The notes beneath the pieces were generated by a model. The model was given only the letters and a program-made list of their open reading frames with translations. It did no database searches and was not told the DNA's origin. 29,333 nucleotides of DNA from a virus: the IMG/VR virus record IMGVR_UViG_3300011116_000947, positions 1-29,333 of that record; one strand, written 5' to 3'. Every line of letters starts with the position of its first letter. The first letter of the stretch is position 1. The translations under genes were made by a program, and so were the position numbers. Below are positions 10,118 through 18,173 of the stretch, piece after piece.

Positions 10118-11689
10118 GTGCAGGTCAGTGAGGGGGCGCTTGAGAAGCTGACCCCGGAGGCCCGTGAGGAGGCTGAGCGGCTTCTTCAGGAGCTTGACAA
10201 TCGGATTGAAGGTAATCCGCTTTACAAGGTTCGCGCTGATAATGAGCAGCAGGTGGCGTTCTGGAATGCTCAGACCCGCATTATCGCGGCGTTTGCGGGC
10301 AACAGGTTCGGTAAGACCACTGCTCTGCTGGTGAGGACGATTGTGGAGTGCCTGGACCCTGAGTGGGTTCCTGAGTGGATGATGGAGTTCAAGAAGTGGA
10401 CTCCTGGCGTGAACACTGATTATCCGGGTACGAAGTGCCGGCTGGTGTGTCCGTCCTTCCAGGTGCTTGAAACGGTGATTTTGCCGGAGCTGCGGTTGTG
10501 GTGTCCTCCGAAGGCATTGAAGGGCGGGTCGTTCGCTAAGGCTTACCACAAGCAGCTTGGGATGCTTCAGTTCGCTAACGGCTCGTGGATTGAGTTCAAG
10601 ACCTACGTGCAGGATCCCTCAATGTTTGCGGGTTCTTCGATGCACCTTGTCGGCTATGACGAGCCGCCGCCGTGGGAGATTCGCCGCGAGTGCAAGGTTC
10701 GTTTGGCGCAGTACGACGGCTTTGAGATGTTCGCCATGACTCCCTTGACGACGAACACGACTTGGGTTCGCCGGGAGATCTACAAGAATCGTGAGAGCCC
10801 GGATATTACGGTCATTCGCGGTTCGATTCACGATAACCCGACGCTTTCTAAGGAGGGTGTCGCGGCGGCCCTGGAAGCTCAGCCTGATGTGTGGCGCAGG
10901 GCCGTTGAGTTCGGTGACTTCATTGATATTGGAGGTTTGGCTTATCCAGAGTTTGAGAAGTGCGTTACTCCCGGCCCGTATCCACCTAACGCTAAGGGAC
11001 GGCAGGGTGGGTGGACGCCGTGGTACACCAGTCAGTCAGGGAAGTGGTCAGGGAACGAGTCTGCTGCTAACCGGCAGGTGTGGGATGTGGTTGTGGGGAT
11101 TGACCCTGGAATCCGAAACGCGGCAATTGTCTGGGTTGGGTTCGATAAGGACAATGTGGCCTACGTCTTTGACGAGGTACTGCTTCAGGATCTAACCCCG
11201 GTTGAGTACGCGGAGGCGATTAAGCGCACGAACAAGAAGTGGGGTATCCGCGAGTGCATTTACGTCATTGACCCTGCTTCCCGGCAGAGGGCGCAGGTCA
11301 ATTCGGACACGGTGCAGTCGGAGCTGATTCGGCAGGGGATCCCAACCCAGAACGGGCAAAACAACTTTGAGGCCGGGTTCTTCCAGGTTAAGCAGCGCAT
11401 TGAGCAGGGGCGGTTGAAGGTAAACCCGGAGTGTCGGGGGCTTCGCTCCGAGGCTGATGATTACGCGCTGGAGTCCCGTGAGGACGGGGTAATCAAGCCA
11501 ATCAAGGGTAACGATCACCGTCTGGATGCTTTGCGTTACGCGCTGATGGCTCGCGCCTGGAAGCCGCTGGAGGAGATGGAGGAGCCCCGGCAGCAGCTCG
11601 GGTGGATCCCTGACACCTACGACCCGGAGTGGGAGAACGAGATGTTGGAGTACCAGATTCAGTCCGGGCCGATGGGTGAGTTCGGGTGA
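10118..11689 (+). CDS. terL: terminase large subunit (packaging ATPase-nuclease)
   Basis: 523 residues from a GTG directly after the mini-protein stop. N-terminal ATPase: Walker A GNRFGKTT (61-68), Walker B HLVGYDEPPP with D181/E182, and a coupling-like MTPLTTNTTW segment. C-terminal RNase H-like nuclease: VVVGIDPGIRNAAIV (D329 as first metal ligand), FDEVLL (352-357) and GNDHRLDALRYAL (acidic residues 466-470). It cuts concatemeric DNA and drives it into the prohead through the portal using ATP. The usual partner gene, terS, is not adjacent but at 3776-4282. Complete length and all key residues are present. Confidence 0.95.
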   Translation: MQVSEGALEKLTPEAREEAERLLQELDNRIEGNPLYKVRADNEQQVAFWNAQTRIIAAFAGNRFGKTTALLVRTIVECLDPEWVPEWMMEFKKWTPGVNTDYPGTKCRLVCPSFQVLETVILPELRLWCPPKALKGGSFAKAYHKQLGMLQFANGSWIEFKTYVQDPSMFAGSSMHLVGYDEPPPWEIRRECKVRLAQYDGFEMFAMTPLTTNTTWVRREIYKNRESPDITVIRGSIHDNPTLSKEGVAAALEAQPDVWRRAVEFGDFIDIGGLAYPEFEKCVTPGPYPPNAKGRQGGWTPWYTSQSGKWSGNESAANRQVWDVVVGIDPGIRNAAIVWVGFDKDNVAYVFDEVLLQDLTPVEYAEAIKRTNKKWGIRECIYVIDPASRQRAQVNSDTVQSELIRQGIPTQNGQNNFEAGFFQVKQRIEQGRLKVNPECRGLRSEADDYALESREDGVIKPIKGNDHRLDALRYALMARAWKPLEEMEEPRQQLGWIPDTYDPEWENEMLEYQIQSGPMGEFG

Positions 11690-11913
11690 AGCTCTTTAAC
11701 AGCTACTACGACGAGACTCTTGATTTGTTGGATGCTGGCGCGTGTTCGGTGTTTGTTCCGTTGAAGGGCGGGGTGTACCGGGCGGTGTTTGCGCCGGCTA
11801 CGGGCCGAGTCCGGTCCAGAATGTTGAATGACCCGATGGGCTTCGCGGTGACTGCGGCGCATAAGACGCGGGAGTTTGCGGTGAGGCAGGGTTACGAACT
11901 GGAGGGATACTGA
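11686..11913 (+). CDS. small hypothetical protein
   Basis: 75 residues from a GTG overlapping the terL stop (GTGA). The sequence (MKLFNSYYDETLDLLDAGAC, then SVFVPLKGGVYRAVFAPATG) is beta-rich and turn-rich with a helical end (GFAVTAAHKTREFAVRQGYE). It overlaps the next ATG by one base (TGATG). No domain recognised. Between terL and portal, a small capsid-assembly or decoration role is conceivable by context only. Confidence 0.6.
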   Translation: MKLFNSYYDETLDLLDAGACSVFVPLKGGVYRAVFAPATGRVRSRMLNDPMGFAVTAAHKTREFAVRQGYELEGY

Positions 11914-12281
11914 TGGCGGTTGTGCCAAAGGATGATTCACTGGTTGTTGTTGAGCGTTGCGAGATGCCCCCTGGGCAATGCATCGCCACGATGAGCCATG
12001 ATGATCCGAAGGGGTTTGTGGACACGCTCCTGACCCCCGCTGTGGTTGATCCGAGGGTGTATCTGTCGGTGAGCTGGATTGAGGAGATTGCTCGCAAACT
12101 GGGCATGGAGTACGCCGATGAGGCTAAGACCGCTGCTCTTGAAGCGCGGGTTGAGCAGCTTGAAGCTGAACTGGTTGAGGCTGACAGGCGCATTGAGGCG
12201 ATTGACGTTATGGAGTCGGCTGGGTTCACGGCGCGTAAGCGTCCGGGCCGCAAGCCGGCGAAACCGAAAGCGAAGGCTTGA
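11913..12281 (+). CDS. coiled-coil protein with basic Ala/Lys/Pro tail
   Basis: 122 residues. The N-terminal half is a mixed alpha/beta region (MAVVPKDDSLVVVERCEMPP, then DPKGFVDTLLTPAVVDPRVY). Residues 70-100 form a coiled coil (KTAALEARVEQLEAELVEAD). The tail is RKRPGRKPAKPKAKA, basic and probably disordered. It overlaps the next TTG-started gene by 4 nt. No catalytic motif; a head-assembly accessory role is possible by position. Confidence 0.6.
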   Translation: MAVVPKDDSLVVVERCEMPPGQCIATMSHDDPKGFVDTLLTPAVVDPRVYLSVSWIEEIARKLGMEYADEAKTAALEARVEQLEAELVEADRRIEAIDVMESAGFTARKRPGRKPAKPKAKA

Positions 12282-12535
12282 TCTATCTATTTGCTGGGCT
12301 CGCCCTGGCTCTTGCTGTTATCGCGTATCAGCAGTTCACGTTCTCCCGCCTGATTGAGCGGGAGCGTGACGCTGCCGCCGCCGACAGGGCTTCGCTGCTT
12401 CAGCGTATTCAGGATCCGCACACCGCTAACGCCGTTCAGGCCGCTGAGAGCCTGGACGTAACTGTGCCACGGCATTTCGTGGAGTTCGACGACGATGAGG
12501 ATTTCACGATGGCTAAAGAAATGCTGGGTGACTGA
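12278..12535 (+). CDS. small membrane-anchored protein upstream of portal
   Basis: 85 residues from a TTG overlapping the previous stop (TTGA). One N-terminal hydrophobic helix (MIYLFAGLALALAVIAYQQF) is followed by a coiled-coil-like stretch (RLIERERDAAAADRASLLQR) and an acidic C-terminal part (FVEFDDDEDFTMAKEMLGD). Proteins with this N-terminal anchor plus charged tail are often encoded just before the portal in actinophages, but their role is unknown. The TTG start is supported by the overlap; there is no other start that keeps the membrane helix. Confidence 0.6.
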   Translation: MIYLFAGLALALAVIAYQQFTFSRLIERERDAAAADRASLLQRIQDPHTANAVQAAESLDVTVPRHFVEFDDDEDFTMAKEMLGD

Positions 12536-14532
12536 TGGCCGTCATTGACGACTTGAAGAAGGCGATTGGGCTCAATCAGGACGTTCCGGGCGCTATCACG
12601 GAGCGCATTGAGCGCGGCAAGAAGCAAATTAACGACCGGGCTCCCGAGCGTAATGAGTGCCTTAGCTTCTGGCGCGGCAACCAGTACGTCTATCGCAACA
12701 AGGAGAACTGGCTGGTTAAGCAGGGTGTTCTCTTTGGGGAGGGCGGCAAGCCCCGCCATCGTGTCCGTACGACCCGCAACCTGATTGGGCCGATTGTCCG
12801 TCAGGAGGTCGCGTACGCCACGCAGCGCGTCCCGTCCTACCAGATCAACCCTTCAACCTCAGACCCTGATGATGTGTCAGCTGCCGCTGTCGCCCAGAAG
12901 GTTGCTTACTACGGTTTCGATGAGTGGCAGGTTCGCACCGTAACCGAGCAGGTGGTGACGTACGCCGTCGTCGCTGATGAAGGGTTCGCTTGGCCGTATT
13001 GGGATCAGTCGGTTCCCCCGTTCGTCAAGGATGAGAACGGTCAGGTCGTCGGCCTGGGTGATGTGCGGATTGAGGTTCTTGGCCCGAATGAGGTTGGTTG
13101 GGAGCCGGGTGTGCGCTTTGAGGATGCCCGCTGGTACATCGTGCGTAGAGCCATGAGCGGTGAGCAGGTCAAGTCGCTGCCCGGTTTCATCCCCGGCACG
13201 AAGGTCACGCCGGATGCCTCCACGGAGTACGTGGTTGGGGAGCATAAGGACAAGCGTGATCTTGTGATGGTCACTGACTATCTGGAGCGTCCTTGCGCGG
13301 AGTACCCGGAGGGCCGGCGCTACTGCATCGCTAACGGCAAGATCATTACTCCCCCGGAGGCTTACCCGTTTAGCGACGGTAAGGGCGGGATCGTGGATGA
13401 GCCGGTGCTGCACAAGCTCTCCTACATTCTGGACCCGGACAGTGATCGTGACCAGGGGCTCGTAAGGCATCTGCTGGACGCGCAGCGCACGATTAACGAC
13501 GCGACCAATAAGCAGATTGAGTGGAAGAACATGGCGCTGATGCCGCAGGTGTTCGCTCCCCTGGGGGCGTTCCCGAAGCGTCAGCGGCTCACCGATCAGC
13601 CCGGTGCGGTGTTCGTCTACAACCCCGTCAATGGCCTGAAGCCCGAGTGGCGGCCCACCCCGCCGATCCCGCCGGAGTTGTCGCAGCTCAAAAGTGAGGC
13701 GCTGGGGGATATGCAGCGCATCGCTTCGCAGAATGACACGCCGGCTGATGCTTCCGGTCGCGCCCTGTCGGTGCTGATTGAGCGCGACAACGCTGCTCGT
13801 CAAGCGTTCATTCAGCGCCTAGCGGAGTTCCATAGTCGCCTGATGCGTCACTGCCTGACACTTGTTGCTCAGCACTACTCCGAACCTCGTCTTATCCATA
13901 TCAACGGCAGGTTTGGCCCGGAGTCAATCAAGGACTTCACGGGCGCTCAGCTTCGCTCGCAGGTGGACGTAACGGTGTTCCCTGAAAGCATTGAGCCCCG
14001 TACCCGTCAGGCTCTTGAGCAGCGCGTGATGGCTTACGCGGACAGGGGTTGGGTGCAGCCTGAGAAGGCGATGGCCGCTATTGAGCAGGGAACCGCCGCT
14101 GATGTGGTGGACTCCTACGAGCTTGACGTTGCCAGAGCTAACCGCGTGATTCAGCGGATTCTCGCTGGGCCGGAAGTGTTCCTCGCTGAGCCCCTTCAGG
14201 CCGGCCCGGACGGAACCGATGTGCCGTCGTGGATGCCTCGGGCGGGGATTGACAACCTTGCGGTGCATCGTTCGATCTTTCAGGACTTCGCTAAGACGCA
14301 GGAGTTTGAGCTTGCCGCTGATGCGGTACGTGAGGCAATCCTGCTGTACCTCCAGGGGCTTGACTGGCTTGAAGCTCAGGAGCAGCAGAAGGCGATGATG
14401 CAGCAGGCGATGCAGGCGCAGCAGCTTGGCATGACGAACGCCGCTAAGCCGCAGTCGCCGCAAATGCCCGATCAGCGTATGCCCGGTGGTCAAACCGACC
14501 AGCAGGGCGGGGGTCCGGGCGGCGCGATTTGA
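12535..14532 (+). CDS. portal protein
   Basis: 665 residues, with the start overlapping the previous TGA by one base (TGATG). Typical portal features: an N-terminal clip/wing region with YRNKENW and RTTRNLIGPIVRQEVAYATQ, a long alpha/beta crown, DPDSDRDQGLVRHLLDAQRT ahead of NDATNKQIEW (stem helix region), PEWRPTPPIPPELSQLKSEA, and a Gln/Met-rich C-terminus (MMQQAMQAQQLG). The protein forms the dodecameric vertex channel through which TerL packages DNA and to which the tail attaches. The length and the Q-rich barrel-like end fit podovirus-sized portals. A 150-nt gap with a hairpin follows, so expression may change after this gene. Confidence 0.85.
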   Translation: MAVIDDLKKAIGLNQDVPGAITERIERGKKQINDRAPERNECLSFWRGNQYVYRNKENWLVKQGVLFGEGGKPRHRVRTTRNLIGPIVRQEVAYATQRVPSYQINPSTSDPDDVSAAAVAQKVAYYGFDEWQVRTVTEQVVTYAVVADEGFAWPYWDQSVPPFVKDENGQVVGLGDVRIEVLGPNEVGWEPGVRFEDARWYIVRRAMSGEQVKSLPGFIPGTKVTPDASTEYVVGEHKDKRDLVMVTDYLERPCAEYPEGRRYCIANGKIITPPEAYPFSDGKGGIVDEPVLHKLSYILDPDSDRDQGLVRHLLDAQRTINDATNKQIEWKNMALMPQVFAPLGAFPKRQRLTDQPGAVFVYNPVNGLKPEWRPTPPIPPELSQLKSEALGDMQRIASQNDTPADASGRALSVLIERDNAARQAFIQRLAEFHSRLMRHCLTLVAQHYSEPRLIHINGRFGPESIKDFTGAQLRSQVDVTVFPESIEPRTRQALEQRVMAYADRGWVQPEKAMAAIEQGTAADVVDSYELDVARANRVIQRILAGPEVFLAEPLQAGPDGTDVPSWMPRAGIDNLAVHRSIFQDFAKTQEFELAADAVREAILLYLQGLDWLEAQEQQKAMMQQAMQAQQLGMTNAAKPQSPQMPDQRMPGGQTDQQGGGPGGAI

Positions 14533-14682
14533 GCCAGTAGGCCCGCGTTCATAAATCCCCCTCGGCAGACCGTAAAGCCCCGATAGGCGCTGCCCTAAGA
14601 CTTTCCCCATTGTGGGGTAAGGCCGCGTGAGCGGTTCATTGGCGACAACCCTTCGTGGATCGCCGTCATCTAAGGAGAACAC
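14533..14682 (+). promoter_or_regulatory. intergenic leader before scaffold gene
   Basis: A 150-nt gap, the largest in the virion block. It contains CCCCA-TTG-TGGGG (14605-14617) and ends in TAAGGAGAACAC before ATG 14683. A CATAAAT at 14551-14557 lies 16 nt after TTTGAG, a weak promoter candidate. I see no terminator with a U-tract. Confidence 0.4.
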
Positions 14683-15420
14683 ATGGATACCGAACACCCC
14701 TCTGAGGATTCGGTCAATGACGCACCCCCGGTAAGTGGCGAGGGGGCAAGCGAATCATTCACTGAGGTCGGTAGTGACTTGCCGCCGGAACTTGAGTCCC
14801 GGTACAAGTCAATGCAGGCGGATTACACCCGCAAGACCCAGGAGTTGTCTGAGCTTCGTCGTGAAGCTGAGGCCGCTACTGAGTTTTTCAACGCGCTCAG
14901 TGATGAGGATATGCGCGAGGACGCGCTTCGCCAGCTCGCAGAGTACGGGGGGCCAGATGTTTTGGCTGCCGCTGCGGGCTTTGAGGTCGCAGACGAGGAC
15001 AACCTGGAGCCTGACTTCTCGGAGTTCGATGAGAAGCCGGCTGCGGATCCTCGCATAGACCAGTTGGCCGCCGAATGGGAGTCCTATAAGGAAGCCCAGC
15101 AGGAGCAGGCCATCTTGCAGGAGATTGAGTCATTCACTGATGGTGAAATGACTCGCCTCGGAGTTGAGGATGAAGCCGAGCAACGTGCGGTCCTGTCTAT
15201 CGCAGCGACGATGGACCTGGATCGTGAGGGCTTCCCGCAGCTTGAGGCCGCTAAGCAGATGCTGGATGAGCTTTACGGCTCTAAGCAGAAGGAGTGGATC
15301 GAAAGCAAGAAGGCTCCCCGGCAGCCGCTTCAGGGTGAGCAGGCCGAAGAAGGGTTCGATTTCAGCGATGCTGACGAACGCCGGAAGCGGATTGCGGCCC
15401 TGATTGAAGCCAACGAGTAA
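14683..15420 (+). CDS. scaffolding protein
   Basis: 245 residues with a clear AAGGAG site. It is acidic and helical: a disordered N-terminus, LPPELESRYKSMQADYTRKT followed by QELSELRREAEAAT as a coiled coil, then long helices (AAEWESYKEAQQEQ and EAAKQMLDELYGSKQKEW). The C-terminal FDFSDADERRKRIAALIEAN is a basic helix-loop unit of the kind that docks on coat protein. Position between portal and major capsid protein and the helical, Ala/Glu-rich composition are typical of tailed-phage scaffolds, which are absent from the mature virion. Confidence 0.8.
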   Translation: MDTEHPSEDSVNDAPPVSGEGASESFTEVGSDLPPELESRYKSMQADYTRKTQELSELRREAEAATEFFNALSDEDMREDALRQLAEYGGPDVLAAAAGFEVADEDNLEPDFSEFDEKPAADPRIDQLAAEWESYKEAQQEQAILQEIESFTDGEMTRLGVEDEAEQRAVLSIAATMDLDREGFPQLEAAKQMLDELYGSKQKEWIESKKAPRQPLQGEQAEEGFDFSDADERRKRIAALIEANE

Positions 15421-15459
15421 TCCCAATACGGGATCACTCGTCATTTCTGTCAATTACTC

Positions 15460-15476
15460 AAGTACCGGAGGTACTT
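15460..15476 (+). promoter_or_regulatory. hairpin enclosing the Shine-Dalgarno of the capsid gene
   Basis: AAGTACC-GGA-GGTACTT is a perfect 7-bp inverted repeat with a 3-nt loop. The ribosome-binding GGAGG (15467-15471) lies in the loop and the right arm, 8 nt before the ATG at 15480. If the hairpin forms, it would limit initiation; a regulator or an mRNA rearrangement could release it. Confidence 0.5.
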
Positions 15477-15479
15477 TAG

Positions 15480-16688
15480 ATGGCTGCTGATCCCAGCACT
15501 ATCCAGAGCGCCCTTAAGGAGACTTGGACCGAGCAGCGTATTGCTGAACAGCTTTACAATGACAACCCGGTTCTGTCTCGCGTTAAGCGCCTCAAGAACA
15601 CGGAGATGGGCGAGTATGCCCTGACTCCGATCCACATTGGTCGTAACTGGGGGTTCTCAACCACCAGCTCGTCCGGTGGAACCCTGAACTCGGCTGGTAA
15701 CCAGTCGTACGCTCAGGCGCAGTGGGCCTATACCAACCAGCACGTCCAGGTGAAGATCCAGGGCTCCGCTATTGACCAGACGAAGGGCGATGCTCTTTCG
15801 GTTGCGTCGGTGGTGGATGAGGAGGTTTCGGGCGCGGTCAATGACCTCAACCGTAACCTCAGCCGTCAGATTTTCATGGACGGTTCGGCGCAGATCGCCC
15901 AGTGTGGCACTACGTCGTCCAGCACCACGGTTCAGCTCAACACGACCAGTGGCTACAACGCCATTGAGCGTGGCTGGATTGGTGTCGGTGCCGTTGTTGA
16001 TATTGGTACTGCCGCTAACCCGACCAGCATCGCCAGCGGGGTTTCGATCACCGCTACCGATCTGGCTAACAGCACGATCACCATTTCGGGTTCGGCTGTC
16101 TCCACTACCTCGTCGGCCTATGTGTCGCTGAAGGGTACGCGGAGCGGTTCGACCTCGTACGAGATGAACGGACTGCGGAACATCGTTTCGACTTCCGCAA
16201 CTCTCGGTGGTCTTGCCCCGGCGAGCTACCCGGAGTGGGTTGCTGCTGGCGTGGATTCCACGTCGCAGGCGATCACTCTGGCCCTGCTCTACACCCAGAA
16301 CCAGCTCATCGCGCAGAAGACCGGCAAGCCGGCTGACTTCGTGGTGACGGGTCTGAAGCAGCAGCGCAAGGCGTACACGCTGCTCCAGGCTCAGGTTCGC
16401 TACGCGAATGACAACAACACCCCGACTGGTGGTGTGGACGGCGTTGATATTAACGGCGTCAAGCTGTTCGCGGTGCCGGACTGCCAGAACGAGGCGGTTT
16501 ACTTCCTGACCATCGGTGATGTTTTCACCGTGTCGGCGGGTGACCCCTACTGGCAGAGCAGGATCACGGGCGGGGAAACCCTCGCCTGGGTGCAGGGCGA
16601 GGATGCCTACGCGGGCAAGATTACGACCCGGATGCAGCTTGGCGTCCGTCGTCGTAACTCCCACGCGGCTCTTACGGGCCTGACCTGA
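15480..16688 (+). CDS. major capsid protein (HK97 fold)
   Basis: 402 residues after the hairpin-embedded GGAGG. The early part (IQSALKETWTEQRIAEQLYN, PVLSRVKRLKNTEM, IHIGRNWGFS) corresponds to the N-arm and E-loop region. VVDEEVSGAVNDLNRNLSRQ followed by IFMDG is the spine helix characteristic of HK97-type coats. YTQNQLIAQKTGKPADFVVT, then GLKQQRKAYTLLQAQ and VPDCQNEAVYFLTIGD, form the A/P-domain strands and helices. A Thr/Ser-rich insertion (about 150-220) looks like an added beta domain (STTVQLNTTSGYNAIERGW). Context between scaffold and connector confirms the role. It is followed by a strong terminator, as expected for a highly expressed gene. Confidence 0.9.
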   Translation: MAADPSTIQSALKETWTEQRIAEQLYNDNPVLSRVKRLKNTEMGEYALTPIHIGRNWGFSTTSSSGGTLNSAGNQSYAQAQWAYTNQHVQVKIQGSAIDQTKGDALSVASVVDEEVSGAVNDLNRNLSRQIFMDGSAQIAQCGTTSSSTTVQLNTTSGYNAIERGWIGVGAVVDIGTAANPTSIASGVSITATDLANSTITISGSAVSTTSSAYVSLKGTRSGSTSYEMNGLRNIVSTSATLGGLAPASYPEWVAAGVDSTSQAITLALLYTQNQLIAQKTGKPADFVVTGLKQQRKAYTLLQAQVRYANDNNTPTGGVDGVDINGVKLFAVPDCQNEAVYFLTIGDVFTVSAGDPYWQSRITGGETLAWVQGEDAYAGKITTRMQLGVRRRNSHAALTGLT

Positions 16689-16694
16689 TTCATC

Positions 16695-16736
16695 GTGGCC
16701 CCCTGCCTTCGGGTGGGGGGCCACTTTGTTTTCTTC
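16695..16736 (+). terminator. rho-independent terminator after the capsid gene
   Basis: 13-bp stem GTGGCCCCCTGCC / GGTGGGGGGCCAC with two G-U wobble pairs and a TTCG tetraloop (16708-16711), followed by TTTGTTTTCTT. This is a canonical strong terminator, limiting transcription of the connector and tail genes relative to the capsid gene. Confidence 0.9.
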
Positions 16737-16752
16737 TCAAGGAGGATTTGCA

Positions 16753-17250
16753 GTGACGAGCCTATGGGTGCCGCCTACGGCACAGATAGACCATGAACTT
16801 GACAGCCAGCTTGAACGCCTCGGGCGCAGGCATGAATGGCTGAAATATTTTGACCGCGAGCTTCAGGCGATGGATCCGCGCTTGTCGCTTGTGAAGGCAA
16901 GCGAGGGTGCTACGGAGCCTGGGCTAACGCCGGGTTTCTGGCATATCCGGCGCGATAACGAGCAGACAATGGCGACCTACTACCCGCTTCGCGGTGAGAA
17001 CGGGGAGTTTGTTGAGCCCGGTTCGGAGCATCTGGAGATGATGCGCCGTAATGACCTAACCAAGCCTGAGAACTTCAAGCGGCTTGTGGAGCAGGGTGAG
17101 GCTCACTTGAAGCGCATTGAGGATCAGCGCAAGGAACGCGCTGAGGAGCGTCAGGTGGAGTTCGCTGAGCGGTTTGAGTCAGCGCAGCGGGCGCATGTGT
17201 CAATGAAGGACGGCTGGACTAACAGCGTGAAAGGCAAGAAAACAGCGTGA
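16753..17250 (+). CDS. hypothetical structural protein
   Basis: 165 residues from the GTG at 16753, chosen because AAGGAGGATTTGCA precedes it; the upstream start at 16726 lies within the terminator. The sequence is helical and charged (QIDHELDSQLERLGRRHEWL, DRELQAMDPRLSLV, then LKRIEDQRKERAEERQVEFA). The middle, ATEPGLTPGFWHIRRDNEQT followed by MATYYPLRGENGEFVEPG, is a beta-rich segment. Proteins of this layout are encoded between capsid and connector genes in actinophages, function unresolved. Overlaps the next GTG by 4 nt. Confidence 0.6.
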   Translation: MTSLWVPPTAQIDHELDSQLERLGRRHEWLKYFDRELQAMDPRLSLVKASEGATEPGLTPGFWHIRRDNEQTMATYYPLRGENGEFVEPGSEHLEMMRRNDLTKPENFKRLVEQGEAHLKRIEDQRKERAEERQVEFAERFESAQRAHVSMKDGWTNSVKGKKTA

Positions 17251-18173
17251 TCTTTGCGAAACCCTCCACATCTTTTGAGTCCACGGCTACGGGCTTCACA
17301 TCGGGGCTTGTCGGCACCATTGGTGTCCGGGTCACTGATGGTGTTGGGGGTACGACGATTGCCAGGACCACTTCGGGGATCGTGGAGACTCCCACGGGTT
17401 CGGGTGTTTATGTGGCGACCCTGACTGCCCCGGTGAACGTCGGGCAGTATCAGGTCACTTGGGATGATGCCGGCTCGCCTACGACTTGGGCGGCTGAGGA
17501 GCTTACGATCACCTCTACCGGCACTCAGACGGTCACGCCGACAACTGGTGTTGGCATGACGTTCCGCGAGATGCTGACGGAGTTCTACGCTCGCGGCTTT
17601 AACTATCTGGAGGATGGTGGCGCGGGTGAGGTTCGCGCTAAGCGGTGGATCAACCAGTCGTACATGGAGATTCTGGAAATGGAGGACTGGCCGTTTCTTC
17701 AGACCTCTGTTCAATCACCGGCCCCGCTGATTATCAGCGACCTCGGAACCATTGAGTCGGTGACCAACAACACGGCGGCGAGGAACATTAGTTTCATTGA
17801 CCGCCGTACTCTTGCTGAGCGTTACCCGAATCTTGACGCGACTGGCTCACCGAACTACGCCTATATCACTGAGGGTACGACGGTTCGCACTTATCCGGTT
17901 GGTTCTGACACGCTGCTGGTGCGTTACCTGAGGCTCGCGGGCGAGCTGTCCCAGGACACCGATCAGCCTGAGATTCCGTCGCGCTACCAGTACGCGATCA
18001 TTGACTACGCCTGCGCCCGCGCCTACATGGATTCCGATAACCCGGAGATGGCGCAGATTGTTCGCCGTGACGGGGATGCTGTTATCCAGATGATGCGCGA
18101 GCGCCTGCTGGTGCAGCAGCACCAGGACGCCGATCTGATCGTCACGTACGGCTACTCGTCTGATTACCGCTGA
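17247..18173 (+). CDS. head-tail connector with N-terminal Ig-like domain
   Basis: 308 residues from a GTG overlapping the previous stop. Residues about 15-95 (GLVGTIGVRVTDGVGGTTIA ... YQVTWDDAGSPTTWAAEELT) form a seven-strand Ig/fibronectin-type sandwich of the kind found on phage surface proteins. From about residue 105 (TFREMLTEFYARG ... AKRWINQSYMEILEMEDWPF) the protein resembles adaptor proteins that dock under the portal: helix-rich with RWINQ(A/S)Y-EI...WPF, then YLRLAGELSQDTDQPEIPSR and a DYACARAYMDSDNPEMA helix. An adaptor (head completion) role is likely. The N-terminal Ig-like module fused to an adaptor is unusual. Confidence 0.65.
   Translation: MIFAKPSTSFESTATGFTSGLVGTIGVRVTDGVGGTTIARTTSGIVETPTGSGVYVATLTAPVNVGQYQVTWDDAGSPTTWAAEELTITSTGTQTVTPTTGVGMTFREMLTEFYARGFNYLEDGGAGEVRAKRWINQSYMEILEMEDWPFLQTSVQSPAPLIISDLGTIESVTNNTAARNISFIDRRTLAERYPNLDATGSPNYAYITEGTTVRTYPVGSDTLLVRYLRLAGELSQDTDQPEIPSRYQYAIIDYACARAYMDSDNPEMAQIVRRDGDAVIQMMRERLLVQQHQDADLIVTYGYSSDYR

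Noticed and set aside
9920-10549. 209-residue minus-strand ORF
   Set aside because: Antisense to the mini-protein string and the start of terL; Arg/His/Pro-rich shadow composition.
12877-13803. 308-residue minus-strand ORF inside portal
   Set aside because: Entirely antisense to the portal gene, with no ribosome site and no domain.
15657-16724. 355-residue minus-strand ORF inside the capsid gene
   Set aside because: Long only because the major capsid gene has biased codons; antisense shadow with low-complexity Arg/Gly composition.
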